Shown here piece after piece: positions 27,608-37,010 of a DNA stretch of 64,000 nucleotides (position 1 is its first letter; each line of letters starts with the position of its first letter). A model generated the notes under the pieces. That model saw nothing but the letters and a program-made list of their open reading frames with translations. It was not told the DNA's origin and searched no databases. A program made the translations under genes and the position numbers. The DNA lies in the NCBI RefSeq assembly GCF_002259585.1, contig NZ_MWWS01000004.1, positions 496,001 through 560,000 of the forward strand, given 5' to 3'. This DNA is from Bombiscardovia coagulans (GTDB lineage Bacteria > Actinomycetota > Actinomycetes > Actinomycetales > Bifidobacteriaceae).

Positions 27608-27703
27608 AAAGAATCGCATATATACCTAGGGCATACCCCTCGCGTACTATAGATACAATGCATAAAGCGCCCTTTTAATCCGGTGCTCATAAAGGAGATG
27701 TTG

Positions 27704-28402
27704 ATGGACAAGTCACAGCAAGATGCTTTAAAAAAAGCCGCTGGTATTGAAGCTGCAAAACTAGTGACAGACGGCATGATAGCTGGATTAGGCACTGGCT
27801 CAACCGTGCGCTTCTTAGTCGATGAGTTAGGACGTAGAGTTCAAGAGGAAGGCCTCAACTTTATCGGTGTTACTACATCGCGCCGCACTCAAGAACAAGC
27901 CGAAAGCTACGGCATCAAAATTGTAGATGTTGACGACGTTGACCATATTGATGTCACTATTGATGGCGCAGATGAAGTTGATAAGGATTTCAACGGCATT
28001 AAAGGTGGTGGCGCTGCCCTACTTTGGGAAAAAATCGTAGCCACGAATTCCAACAAGATTGTATGGATCGTAGATGAATCCAAGGTAGTAGACACCATAG
28101 GCAAGTTCCCCTTGCCAGTCGAGGTTATACCATTCGGCGCTGGACATGTCATCAAGCACTTTGAAGACCGCGGCTATCAGCCAGTTCTACGGTTAGATAA
28201 AGACGGGAAGCCTGTACGCACAGACGAAAACAACTATGTAGTCGACCTCCATATGGAGCGTATCGAGCATCCTCAGGATCTGGCTGAAGACCTCATCAAT
28301 ACCGTAGGCGTAGTCGAGCACGGTCTTTTCCTGAACATGGTGGACACTGTCATCGTCGGAGACCCCCACGGCCCACGTGTAATGACAAACTCCAACAAGT
28401 AA
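27704..28402 (+). CDS. rpiA: Ribose-5-phosphate isomerase A
   Basis: 232 residues from ATG at 27704, with AAAGGAG seven bases upstream; two in-frame starts further up overlap that binding site. Motifs [35 protein letters not shown] and the C-terminal [13 protein letters not shown] define RpiA. Converts ribose 5-phosphate and ribulose 5-phosphate, part of the pentose branch of the bifid shunt. TACAAT at 27654-27659 may be its -10 element. A strong hairpin follows the stop. Confidence 0.95.
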   Translation: MDKSQQDALKKAAGIEAAKLVTDGMIAGLGTGSTVRFLVDELGRRVQEEGLNFIGVTTSRRTQEQAESYGIKIVDVDDVDHIDVTIDGADEVDKDFNGIKGGGAALLWEKIVATNSNKIVWIVDESKVVDTIGKFPLPVEVIPFGAGHVIKHFEDRGYQPVLRLDKDGKPVRTDENNYVVDLHMERIEHPQDLAEDLINTVGVVEHGLFLNMVDTVIVGDPHGPRVMTNSNK

Positions 28403-28420
28403 CCTACCAACTGTTGCCCT

Positions 28421-28462
28421 ACTGATGCCCTAACACACAACTTTGTGCGTTAGGGCATCAGT
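28421..28462. terminator. Bidirectional terminator between rpiA and a small convergent gene
   Basis: Perfect 14-bp stem ACTGATGCCCTAAC / GTTAGGGCATCAGT, extended by an inner CACAA / TTGTG stem; followed by ATTTATAA. The stop codon of the convergent minus-strand ORF lies inside the stem. Confidence 0.8.
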
Positions 28463-28696
28463 ATTTATAATCCAAAACAATATCTTGCTTACAGTTGTCT
28501 GTTTTGCATCCATAGTCATCCTGACTTCATAGCTGACAAGAAGAATCAGCAGAGCCACTACCAATATGAGGATACATGGCCTAACACTCAAATCTTTCCA
28601 GGAGTCAGCAATCAAGCAGCCTATGATCATGACTACAACTGTTACAGCGCAAAAGATTCCAGCAAGCAAGGACGTCCATGCGCACTTACGGTACAC
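28430..28696 (-). CDS. Small hypothetical membrane protein
   Basis: 88 residues from a GTG start; the upstream sequence CTTGGGAATAT offers only a weak ribosome binding site. Two hydrophobic helices (about residues 9-31 and 40-60) and a polar C-terminal tail. No family recognised. Its stop lies within the rpiA terminator stem, so it may be spurious, but hydrophobic patterning and separate position argue for a real small gene. Confidence 0.5.
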   Translation of the reverse strand: MYRKCAWTSLLAGIFCAVTVVVMIIGCLIADSWKDLSVRPCILILVVALLILLVSYEVRMTMDAKQTTVSKILFWIINTDALTHKVVC

Positions 28697-29030
28697 ATAT
28701 TCCCAAGTTTTATCTGAGGCCAGTATCTGATCATTGGTCTACCCAGCGAAGACCGTGAGTTTCTGCTTAACGTATCCTACTTAATAAGAACATAGATACG
28801 TGTCAATAGAAGGGTATCCGTCCCCCATAATAAGGTTCAGCACAGCAACTGTCGTGCAACACCCTAGACCATGAACTCATCGTGGTTGGCTCAAGACAAA
28901 GAAGTAAATAAGTTGTAGCAGGTGAAAGGATTACCATAACAGAGAACCCCTCCTGCTGTCATGGAAGGATGCGCTTCCACGAAAACAGGAGGGGCTCTCG
29001 GCTTATTTCAGCCTCAAGTCTGTACTAGGA
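28697..29030. other. Intergenic region with a long hairpin after the bS22 gene
   Basis: 334 bp. Near its right end is a long inverted repeat, GAGAACCCCTCCTG / CAGGAGGGGCTCTC (28942-28999) with inner TGGAAG / CTTCCA, placed 32 bp after the minus-strand bS22 gene and probably its terminator although no T-run follows. The rest carries no gene and should include the promoter of the small membrane gene. Confidence 0.5.
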
Positions 29031-29120
29031 CTACTTGCGCTGGTGACGAGTCTTCCGCAGCATTTTGCGGTGCTTTTTCTTGCTCATACGCTTGCGGCGC
29101 TTCTTGATGACAGAACCCAT
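29031..29120 (-). CDS. Small ribosomal protein bS22 (AURKAIP1/COX24-domain)
   Basis: 29 residues, start ATG at 29120 with GGAGG six bases upstream. The product begins [20 protein letters not shown] and is almost entirely Lys, Arg and His, matching the tiny AURKAIP1/COX24-domain protein of actinobacteria, identified as bS22 in mycobacterial ribosomes (binds the small subunit near the decoding region). Too short for default gene callers. Confidence 0.9.
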   Translation of the reverse strand: MGSVIKKRRKRMSKKKHRKMLRKTRHQRK

Positions 29121-29191
29121 CCGAGCCTCCGTTCCTTCTAGAAAGATAGTAAGTGTGCAACCCGCCTAATAATACACCGCTTACGCGACCT

Positions 29192-29842
29192 TTACAGAGG
29201 AAAGTCCTTATAGAAGCTTTCCACTGCAGCAGTTGGCCCCTCGAGCCGGAAAACCACTGTTGCGTTGCGCCAAAGAATTATAGCTTTTTTAGTATCGGCC
29301 GTATCAGTCTTTTCGACATATGATCCTGACTCCTTGCCTGAAACTTTCACCTTACCCGAAGCCAACTCTTTACCTGCAAGCGACGATAGGAGGGAACTGT
29401 ATTGCTTGTTGGCGTCATCATCTTGACTCCACTGAGCCACATGTAGCGTTACATCCTTAGTAGCGGCACCAGTAGAGTATGACATCGAGTACTCCTCTAA
29501 AGGTGAAGAAGCTGTCCAATCTCCAGCCGACTCTAGATTGATACGAACATGAGAACCAACAGTGTCAGGCATAGCTTTCATCAAATCTGTCGCACCCTGA
29601 GGCAAAGGTTGTGCCTTAATAGTGGGCTTGGTTGCAGGCCTACTAGGATGTGCACTGCCACCCGATTCTGGTGCTGCCTGTGAAGATACTCCACTCTTGG
29701 TTGCCCAGTGCGGCCACACAAAAGCAGAGAAGAGGGTAAGAATCACAACGACGGCTATGGCAATAACCACTGTCAACCGGCGGCGTCGGACGACGACGGA
29801 CTGACTACTCTGCTCGAAAAGATTCAACTTGTTGTCAGGCAT
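29192..29842 (-). CDS. Hypothetical membrane-anchored exported protein
   Basis: 216 residues. A cytoplasmic basic segment (VVRRRRL) precedes one membrane helix (about 22-44); the rest is exported: a Ser/Pro/Ala-rich linker (45-80) and a mixed beta domain to the end with no cysteine. No recognised family or catalytic motif. Position between bS22 and radA is, as far as I recall, usual in bifidobacteria, so it is probably a conserved envelope protein. Confidence 0.65.
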   Translation of the reverse strand: MPDNKLNLFEQSSQSVVVRRRRLTVVIAIAVVVILTLFSAFVWPHWATKSGVSSQAAPESGGSAHPSRPATKPTIKAQPLPQGATDLMKAMPDTVGSHVRINLESAGDWTASSPLEEYSMSYSTGAATKDVTLHVAQWSQDDDANKQYSSLLSSLAGKELASGKVKVSGKESGSYVEKTDTADTKKAIILWRNATVVFRLEGPTAAVESFYKDFPL

Positions 29843-29993
29843 ACTTCGATTCTCTCACAAAGGCTGTGAAGTGCCTGCAAAAAGCAGCAGTAAAACTGTA
29901 ACAACTATAACAATTCACCACATATCGTGCACTGATACTATGAGAACAGACAGCATACTCCTCTTGTCCTTCAAAGCCGATAGCGTCACCAGT

Positions 29994-31394
29994 ATGGCAA
30001 AAAGTTCTACGCAGTATGTCTGCACCGAATGTGGTTGGACCGGTGCCAAGTGGTTTGGACGATGCCCTGAATGTGGACAGTGGGGCACTGTTGAAGAGTT
30101 CCACCAAGCAAGGCCATCCAAGCGCTCTGCTGGAAGCTCTGGATCAGGCAGAACTCAGCCAAGTCTTCTTTCAGCAGAAGCTCAGGCTCAGCCAATCACG
30201 CAAGTTGGCATGGAAACCACAAACCGTCTAAGCACTGGATTTGAAGAATTTGACCGCGTTTTAGGAGGCGGCATAGTTCCAGGATCGGTGATTTTGATAG
30301 CAGGAGAACCAGGCATAGGCAAATCCACGCTACTCTTGGAAACTGCTGGCAATATTGCAAAGAACTCTACCAAGAACGTACTCTACATTTCAGGCGAAGA
30401 GTCCCAGGCTCAAATACGCATGCGAGCATCCCGGGTAGGAGCAGTTCACGAATCCCTCCTACTAGCTGCAACGACTGACTTAGGAACATGTTTAAGTCTC
30501 ATTGAAGCAAATAAACCTGAGTTAGCTATCGTAGATTCTGCACAAACTATCACTTCACAAGATGTCGATGGCATATCAGGCGGTTCAACGCAAGTCCGTG
30601 AAGTAGCTTCTGCCCTTATTGACGTGGCAAAGACTCACGATATCCCTATCATGTTGGTTGGTCACGTCACTAAAGACGGCGCTATAGCAGGGCCGCGTAC
30701 CTTAGAACATCTCGTAGATGTAGTCTGCCAATTCGAAGGTGACTCACAGACAGCTTTGCGCATGCTACATGCAGCCAAGAATCGGTTCGGCCCCACAGAC
30801 GAGATGGGATGTTTCGATATGAGTGGCCAAGGAATAGAAGAAGTCACAAACCCCGCAGGCCTTTTCTTGTCCACCTCCGAAGCGCCAGTAGAAGGCACCT
30901 GTGTTACGTTTACTGTAGATGGTCATCGCAGCTTGCCTATAGAGATACAAGCACTCGTAACGAATTCAGTTTTACCAACACCCCGGCGCAATACTAACGG
31001 GATTGATGCTAACCGCTTGGCTATGCTAGCTGCGGTCCTCTACCGACACGGGCGAGTTAACCTGCTGACCAAAGATTTATATGTCTCAACCATTGCAGGT
31101 GGTTTAGCAAAGGAACCTGGCAGTGATTTGGCTATTGTCGCAGCTTTAGCTTCAGCAGCATCCTCAAAACCGATAGACAAAACGGTCTGTGCGATGGGAG
31201 AGATTTCTCTGACTGGACAAGTCCGTCCTGTGCCCCAGCTAGCCCACCGTATGAGCGAGGCAGCGCGCCTAGGGTTCACCCGAGCTGTTGTACCAGCCCA
31301 CCGTAGTGATCAACGCATTAAGGCTGTGCCCGGTTTAAAAGTAATTGAAGTGTCTTCTCTTGCAAGTGCTTTGGACGCCTTGCAATTGCGTTAG
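29994..31394 (+). CDS. radA: DNA repair protein RadA
   Basis: 466 residues from ATG at 29994; the frame is open 165 bases further up but the protein family starts at the zinc finger. C4 zinc finger CTECGWTGAKWFGRCPECG at the N-terminus, Walker A GEPGIGKST, the RadA-specific KNRFG motif (AAKNRFGPTDEMG), and a C-terminal Lon-like domain. RadA is a RecA-like DnaB-type helicase driving branch migration in recombination repair and transformation. Divergent from the membrane protein at 29192. Confidence 0.96.
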   Translation: MAKSSTQYVCTECGWTGAKWFGRCPECGQWGTVEEFHQARPSKRSAGSSGSGRTQPSLLSAEAQAQPITQVGMETTNRLSTGFEEFDRVLGGGIVPGSVILIAGEPGIGKSTLLLETAGNIAKNSTKNVLYISGEESQAQIRMRASRVGAVHESLLLAATTDLGTCLSLIEANKPELAIVDSAQTITSQDVDGISGGSTQVREVASALIDVAKTHDIPIMLVGHVTKDGAIAGPRTLEHLVDVVCQFEGDSQTALRMLHAAKNRFGPTDEMGCFDMSGQGIEEVTNPAGLFLSTSEAPVEGTCVTFTVDGHRSLPIEIQALVTNSVLPTPRRNTNGIDANRLAMLAAVLYRHGRVNLLTKDLYVSTIAGGLAKEPGSDLAIVAALASAASSKPIDKTVCAMGEISLTGQVRPVPQLAHRMSEAARLGFTRAVVPAHRSDQRIKAVPGLKVIEVSSLASALDALQLR

Positions 31395-31487
31395 ATTTTA
31401 ATATGCTGCAAAACACTCCATTTGTAAACAGCTCAGTGTATAAACAGGAGTATCACCGGTACATACCACTTCAGGAGGCTGAATGGC

Positions 31488-32999
31488 ATGAGCCAACAGC
31501 ATATATCTCACAGCGACGCTTCAGCCAATGCCACCTCATGTGACTTCGCAACGTGGGCTCGTGACTACTCGCAGCACACCAATCGTTCCCTAGCAGGATC
31601 CCGGTTCATCCTAACCAAAACGCTCAATTCAGGTTCGACAGGCTGTGCTTTCGAACAGGTAGCTCAAGAGTGGGGTATGAATATTGTACAAGCTGACAGC
31701 CCTGAAGACCATAACAATTTCACAGCACACGTTGAGTCCACTGCCGTAGAACCTGATTTGCGAACCAGCTCAGGAAAACAAGCTATGGACTTGGCTCAGC
31801 AACACATGCCAGTTTTAAAGAAACTTGTAGACCAACTTAGCCACGAGCACGACATGAGGCAGCTAAGGGTGGCCATGTGCCTTATTCTAGAGCCCAAAAC
31901 CGCAATCCTGGCCCGCCTCCTAGTTCAAGCAGGTGCGCAAGTAGGTATTTATAGCGGACCAGAAACTCTAAATACTCGTGTGGCTCAGCAACTTGAATCA
32001 GAGGGTGTTACAGTCTATGCAAATCCTGCTTGGAATCCAGAGGAAGCAAAACAAGCTGCGCTAACGTTACTCGATACCCTCAAGCCGAATCTCATCATCG
32101 ACGACGGCGCATCGTTTGCCCGCTTAGCTGCCCGTGAGCGCCCAGAATTGGCAGCAACGCTTATTGGGGTTGCAGAAGAGACCACATCTGGTGTACGCGC
32201 TTTCGATGCTATGGAAATTGACCAGGTTTTACCTTTTCCTGTAGTAGCAGTTAATGACAGCCTCATGAAAACTGGATTCGACAATGCACACGGTACCGGC
32301 GAAACCTGCATCACGACCATACAGCAACTGCTGGGCGCACACTGTTTCCAAGATACAGCTCTAACAGTTATCGGGTTCGGCCCCGTAGGCCGCGGATTTG
32401 CCCGGCGAGCACGAACGTTAGGAGCACAAGTAACCATCTGTGACACAGATCCTAGAGCATGCTTACAAGCTGTATTTGAAGGATTTCCAACACGAGACCT
32501 CAAGGATACTCTGCCCGCTGCTGACATGGTTATCTCAGCTACCGGTGTGTACCACACTGTCAATCTGACTCATATGCACAGTATGCGCGATGGGACTATC
32601 CTTGGCGTCATCGGAGGCATGGCAAATGAGATAGCACTGGATAACATACCTCAAAAATGTTCCCAAATGAACGAACCCGTCAGCGAATTGCATATACCCC
32701 ACGGCCCTCATCTCACCTTGCTGGCAGGAGGCAATGGCATCAATTACACTGCTGGCGGAGGTAACCCTATCGAGATAATGGACTTGAGTTTTGCTGTACA
32801 AGTTGCGGCCCTCAAATGGCTGTTAGAGAACTACCGCACGCTAGACAAGAAAGTCTACCGTCTGCCTGACCTGGTAGATCAACAAATAGCCTTGGCTGCA
32901 CTCTCATCTCGCGGCTATGAAATAAGCCACAGTGAAGACAACACCAGTAATAACTGGCAAGTTACACGCTTCGACCAACCTAACGGTACACAATACTAA
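31488..32999 (+). CDS. Divergent adenosylhomocysteinase homologue
   Basis: 503 residues; AGGAGG nine bases before ATG. The NAD(H)-binding fold is intact (VIGFGPVGRG 294-303; acidic DTDP 319-322) and several adenosylhomocysteinase (AHCY) landmarks are clear: EPKTA (135-139), PNLIIDDG (200-207), VAEETTSGV (228-236), VNDSLMKTGFDN (255-266) with the catalytic Lys. By eye alignment other key residues differ: the His of the LHxxxKT motif is Ile133, the Asp of DDGGD is replaced, the His of GHFD is Gly377, the His of GHP is Asn426, and the C-terminal Lys-Tyr signature is absent. It forms a likely operon with the deaminase 60 bp downstream. Confidence 0.75.
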   Translation: MSQQHISHSDASANATSCDFATWARDYSQHTNRSLAGSRFILTKTLNSGSTGCAFEQVAQEWGMNIVQADSPEDHNNFTAHVESTAVEPDLRTSSGKQAMDLAQQHMPVLKKLVDQLSHEHDMRQLRVAMCLILEPKTAILARLLVQAGAQVGIYSGPETLNTRVAQQLESEGVTVYANPAWNPEEAKQAALTLLDTLKPNLIIDDGASFARLAARERPELAATLIGVAEETTSGVRAFDAMEIDQVLPFPVVAVNDSLMKTGFDNAHGTGETCITTIQQLLGAHCFQDTALTVIGFGPVGRGFARRARTLGAQVTICDTDPRACLQAVFEGFPTRDLKDTLPAADMVISATGVYHTVNLTHMHSMRDGTILGVIGGMANEIALDNIPQKCSQMNEPVSELHIPHGPHLTLLAGGNGINYTAGGGNPIEIMDLSFAVQVAALKWLLENYRTLDKKVYRLPDLVDQQIALAALSSRGYEISHSEDNTSNNWQVTRFDQPNGTQY

Positions 33000-33059
33000 A
33001 CCGTTCACCGCGAACCAGTAACAGTAATCATTCACAGCACAGGAGGGGCGACATCCAAG

Positions 33060-34472
33060 ATGAGCATGAACACGCAACCTAACCCATCACAACCGACGCT
33101 CAACCATGCCGCCCTCACCGATGTCAGCATTTACTCAGCTCGTCTAGTCATTCCCGTAACAGCACCCGTCATCGTTAACGGTTCCGTAGCTGTGAGCGGC
33201 AGGCGGGTAATTCACGTAGGAACAAGGAATTGGGTACGGCAAGAACTGTCTGACGAACTGGCCCAGGGCGCTCATGTACGTGAGTATTACTGGGATGGAA
33301 TCCTCATGCCTGGTTTAGTCAACGCCCACACCCATTTGCAATACACTGGTATGGCAGCTGTCGGGAAAGGCAATTATGACGATTTCCACGCTTGGGAGAC
33401 AGCTTTCAATGATATATATGATGACGATACTGTCTCTCATGACTGGCAGCACTGGGCAAAACTAGGCGCTAGGCAGATGGTCGAATCTGGTACTACTGCG
33501 GCAGCAGATATCGTTACTGACGCAGAAGCAGCCATAGCACTTACTTCCCAGCATCTGCATGGGATTTCATACTGGGAAGTCATGGGATGGAACAACGAAG
33601 ATTGGGAACACAGGGGATTATCCCAACTTAATGCGGATCTCAACTATCTGAAAAATGAGCATGTGAATGCAATCGGTATCAGCCCCCACGCACCGTACAC
33701 ACTCGACTCTGAACCCTTTGTGGACCTACCAAGCATAGCCAGGATGCTCAATATGCGGTTACACATCCATCTAGCTGAAACTCCATTGGAAGCATCTGCA
33801 AATCCTCCCGTACTATCTACATATTCTTCGCCCGAGTGGCAAAACCAGTACTGGACCAGCTATCGTGACTTAAAAAACCAAGGCCGACGGGCTTCAGCCA
33901 TTCAATTCATGGATTTACTTGGTTCGCTCGGACCTGATGTTCACATCGCTCACGGTGTTTGGGCAAATGAGGAAGACCGCCGTATTTTGCGTCAGCGACA
34001 GGTATATGTGGCCCTCTGCCCTCGCTCAAATCGAATCACTAACACCGGTCGCGATGCCCCAGTTCGCGAATATCTCGAAGAAGGCAATGCTTTGTCCATC
34101 GGAACTGATTCTCTTTCCAGCTCCCCCAGTTTAGATGTGATGGACGAATGCGTTGCCCTTTACGATCTGGCCCGCTCCCAGGGTTACCAAAGACCCGACC
34201 TCTCTCACCGGTTGATTCACATGGCCACCCTAGGAGGAGCGGCGTCTATGGGCATGCATGTAGGAATGAACCGTATCGGCCAGCTTAATTCAGGCGCTCT
34301 TGCTGATCTTGCTTTCTTTGACATACCAGTAAAATCGAGGAGCCCACAAGAACTCGAAGAAACGTTCGATAATCTCGTCCGATACGGTGGTGGCACAAAT
34401 CGAGCTACCGTTATTTCTGGATCACTAGTCTATGGGCAAGATACGCTAGATACTGAAGACAGCATCGCGTGA
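33060..34472 (+). CDS. Amidohydrolase, SAH/methylthioadenosine deaminase type
   Basis: 470 residues; AGGAGGGG about 11 bases upstream, with a second ATG two codons in. Metal-dependent amidohydrolase of the MtaD/TrzN branch: HxH in NAHTHLQ (His90, His92), His237 and Glu240 in HIHLAE, His298 in IAHGVWA, Asp350 in IGTDSLSS. Close relatives deaminate S-adenosylhomocysteine, 5'-methylthioadenosine or adenosine to the inosine forms. Pairing with an AHCY homologue points to SAH as substrate, giving S-inosylhomocysteine. Confidence 0.82.
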   Translation: MSMNTQPNPSQPTLNHAALTDVSIYSARLVIPVTAPVIVNGSVAVSGRRVIHVGTRNWVRQELSDELAQGAHVREYYWDGILMPGLVNAHTHLQYTGMAAVGKGNYDDFHAWETAFNDIYDDDTVSHDWQHWAKLGARQMVESGTTAAADIVTDAEAAIALTSQHLHGISYWEVMGWNNEDWEHRGLSQLNADLNYLKNEHVNAIGISPHAPYTLDSEPFVDLPSIARMLNMRLHIHLAETPLEASANPPVLSTYSSPEWQNQYWTSYRDLKNQGRRASAIQFMDLLGSLGPDVHIAHGVWANEEDRRILRQRQVYVALCPRSNRITNTGRDAPVREYLEEGNALSIGTDSLSSSPSLDVMDECVALYDLARSQGYQRPDLSHRLIHMATLGGAASMGMHVGMNRIGQLNSGALADLAFFDIPVKSRSPQELEETFDNLVRYGGGTNRATVISGSLVYGQDTLDTEDSIA

Positions 34473-34525
34473 AGAAATGTTGATACAAGACTTTGTGCCA
34501 ACCACAGTAACCAAAAGGAGAAAAA

Positions 34526-35005
34526 ATGAGCCTACCTCTTAGCGATATGAGCCCCTTCGCCCAGTCACTGGTGGAACGACTGCACCTAGAGCCCCATCCC
34601 GAAGGAGGCTGGTACGATTCAACTTGGCGAAGCAGCCACATTGATCAAGTTTCAGATCGACCACTGGCTTCTCTGATTTACTTCCTGCTGGCCGAAGGCG
34701 ATGCTAGCGCCTGGCACAAGGTTGATGCAGATGAAATTTGGCTCTGGCACGGACCAGCACCAGTCCTCCTTGAACTGGGCGGCTACGGGGACGCTCCCAG
34801 CGAAGATCCCTCCCAGCGCAAACAAATTACCTTAGGCGCCCAACTCACCAATGGTGGCAGCCAGGATGCAGACACGGAGCCTGTGGGACAGCTGTTAGTG
34901 CCCAAGGGCTGCTGGCAGCGCACCCTACCAGGTCAGGGCGATGCTTTGGTCTCATGCGTCGTAAGCCCTGGTTTCACTTTTGATGGTTTTACACTTCAAG
35001 ACTGA
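34526..35005 (+). CDS. Cupin-family protein (DUF985/Cupin_5)
   Basis: 159 residues; AAAAGGAG directly upstream of ATG. Matches DUF985: HPEGGWY, then SLIYFLLAEGDASAWHKVDADEIWLWHGP with the His and Glu positions that hold the metal in cupins, and a C-terminal VSPGFTFDGF. Structures of the family are small beta-barrels; the reaction is unknown (sugar isomerase- or epimerase-like is often guessed). Follows the deaminase by 53 bp; possibly the last gene of that transcript, ended by the hairpin at 35011. Confidence 0.88.
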   Translation: MSLPLSDMSPFAQSLVERLHLEPHPEGGWYDSTWRSSHIDQVSDRPLASLIYFLLAEGDASAWHKVDADEIWLWHGPAPVLLELGGYGDAPSEDPSQRKQITLGAQLTNGGSQDADTEPVGQLLVPKGCWQRTLPGQGDALVSCVVSPGFTFDGFTLQD

Positions 35006-35010
35006 GCCAC

Positions 35011-35057
35011 TGAGGGCAGGTACATGCGATGTTGAACGCATCCAAGTACTGCCCTCA
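35011..35057 (+). terminator. Two-tier hairpin after the cupin gene
   Basis: Outer stem TGAGGGCAGGTAC / GTACTGCCCTCA with one bulged base, inner stem ATGCG / CGCAT. It starts 5 bp after the stop codon; no T-run follows. Probable transcript end. Confidence 0.55.
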
Positions 35058-35252
35058 ATAAAGCACAATTTGTACAAGATGTGTACCTGTCATATGGGAT
35101 AACCCGGTGACATCTAATTATTTGCACCCTGTTTTACCAAGATTTGTAGCCTACCTCCTTTAAAATAAAAGTGAGTCAGTTATTGGGGCTGATTCATCAA
35201 CCCATCCATCTTCAACGCATAACATTCAAATAATGCACTAGGAGTTCCGGGT

Positions 35253-36113
35253 ATGACACTCATGAGCAAAAATAACATTATCCGCATGGTTGCAGCATCA
35301 CTGAGTACACTACTGCTCATAGCAGGGTCTGGATGTGGGTCTTCTGCTACTTCTTCAGAGTCTTCTCAAGCACAGTCCATCACTGAAGAAACACTCGTTC
35401 CTGGTACGCTAACTATCGCAACTGGCGAACCGGCATATGCTCCTTATGTTATCGACAACAAGCCTGAAAGCGGCAAAGGCTTCGAATCTGCTGTGGCCTA
35501 TGCGGTAGCAGAAAAGATGGGATTTACCAAAGATCATGTTAAGTGGACCCGCACCACTTTCGACGCAGCGATTGCGCCGGGCACCAAAGACTATGACATG
35601 AACATTCAACAGTTCTCAATTACTCCAGAGCGTAAAAAGGCAGTGGACTTCACCCCTGCATACTATAACTCCACACAATCGGTTCTCATCAAAAGTGATT
35701 CAAAGTATGCCAACGCCAAAAGCTTGAATGAAATCAAATCCGGCAGTATTGGCGCCATGGTAGGTTCAACTTCCTATACCTTTGCCAAGAGCAAGATCAA
35801 AGATGATATACAGACCTTCAACGATAACGTATCTTTAGCGCAAGCTCTTGATTCCAAACAGGTTGACGCTATTGTTTTTGATACACCGGCAGCTGTTCAA
35901 GCTATCCAGTCAGGACAGATCAAGGACGGTAAGATACTCGGTCAGATTGAGGGTTCTACCGATCCTGAAGGTGCAGGCATTGTGCTGCCTAAAGATTCAA
36001 AACTCACCAAGGCCGCATCCAAAGCTGTGACGGACTTAACCAAGGACGGCACAATGAAAAAACTTCAAGAGACTTGGCTGAAAGAATACAACGACATCCC
36101 CGTACTCAAATAG
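35253..36113 (+). CDS. Amino-acid ABC transporter substrate-binding lipoprotein
   Basis: 286 residues. Signal peptide to about residue 27, lipobox-like end AGSGCGSS (Cys28), then a Ser-rich linker. SBP family 3 features: LTIATGEPAYAPYV, GKGFESAVAYAVAEKMG, NIQQFSITPERKKAVDFT. These bind polar amino acids (Glu, Gln, Arg, cystine) outside the membrane. AGGAG eight bases before ATG. First of three genes encoding a complete importer. Confidence 0.92.
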   Translation: MTLMSKNNIIRMVAASLSTLLLIAGSGCGSSATSSESSQAQSITEETLVPGTLTIATGEPAYAPYVIDNKPESGKGFESAVAYAVAEKMGFTKDHVKWTRTTFDAAIAPGTKDYDMNIQQFSITPERKKAVDFTPAYYNSTQSVLIKSDSKYANAKSLNEIKSGSIGAMVGSTSYTFAKSKIKDDIQTFNDNVSLAQALDSKQVDAIVFDTPAAVQAIQSGQIKDGKILGQIEGSTDPEGAGIVLPKDSKLTKAASKAVTDLTKDGTMKKLQETWLKEYNDIPVLK

Positions 36114-36146
36114 TCAACTCCACAACCGAATAATGAAAGAGCTTTA

Positions 36147-37010
36147 TTGAGTATGTCGTCAGCAGATCAGATACAAGTCTCGTCCGTACAACGCGAGAGA
36201 GAAGCGTATCAGCGCAAACAAAATCTCAAGTCAGTAGCGACATCGGTAATTTCTACAATTGTTTTTGCTTTCCTTGTTGCGGTTGGTTTACAGCTATCGC
36301 CAGGCTGGCCCAAGGTAAAGGAATCTTTCTTTTCGGGCCAGTACTTCGTTCAAGCCTTCCCTAAGGTACTTCAAGGACTTTGGCTCAATGTGCAAGTGCT
36401 GTTCTTTGCCGTTATTGGCGTGGCAATCTTAGGAACGCTCTTAGCTGTAATTCGCACCAGCAAATCAGCTTTCCTTTTTCCGCTGCGGGTGCTAGCTCAA
36501 CTTTATACCACAATCATGCGTGGCATACCCATGATTGTGGTATTGTATTTGATCGGTTTTGGCATTCCTGGTTTGGGCATTTTTGGTCGGATTCCAGCCG
36601 CTTTCTTAGGCACGGTTGCGGTTATCCTCTCCTACTCAGCCTATATTGCTGAGGTCTTGCGGGCTGGCTTCCAAGACGTGCACCCATCCCAGCGTGCATC
36701 AGCACGTTCTCTTGGCTTGACTTCTGGTCAGACGATGCGTCTAGTTGTCATCCCTCAAGCCTTACGTAAAGTGGCACCAGCCCTCATGAACGATTTTATT
36801 TCCATGCAAAAAGATGTTGGATTGATTTCAGTTTTGGGTGCGGTAGACGCGGTAAGAGCGGCTCAAATCGTAGTCGCTTCTTCATACAATTTTACCCCGT
36901 ATGTAGTCGCATCAGTCCTCTTCATTGCCACTTCTGTACCATTCATCTTGCTCAATGACTGGTATTCAGCACGCTTACGTCAGCGCGAGCAGAGCGGAGG
37001 TACAGTATGA
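36147..37010 (+). CDS. Amino-acid ABC transporter permease
   Basis: 287 residues from a TTG start (GAAAGAG five bases upstream); the ATG two codons later at 36153 is the alternative. A 35-residue polar head, then six helices of the HisM/GlnP type with the EAA loop AEVLRAGFQDVHPSQRASARSLGLT contacting the ATPase. A single permease gene implies a homodimer. Overlaps the ATPase gene by 4 bp (ATGA). Confidence 0.92.
   Translation: MSMSSADQIQVSSVQREREAYQRKQNLKSVATSVISTIVFAFLVAVGLQLSPGWPKVKESFFSGQYFVQAFPKVLQGLWLNVQVLFFAVIGVAILGTLLAVIRTSKSAFLFPLRVLAQLYTTIMRGIPMIVVLYLIGFGIPGLGIFGRIPAAFLGTVAVILSYSAYIAEVLRAGFQDVHPSQRASARSLGLTSGQTMRLVVIPQALRKVAPALMNDFISMQKDVGLISVLGAVDAVRAAQIVVASSYNFTPYVVASVLFIATSVPFILLNDWYSARLRQREQSGGTV

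Noticed and set aside
31395-31487. SAH riboswitch upstream of the AHCY homologue
   Set aside because: The 93-bp leader lacks the conserved SAH-aptamer core; only a CTCC/GGAG pairing was seen.
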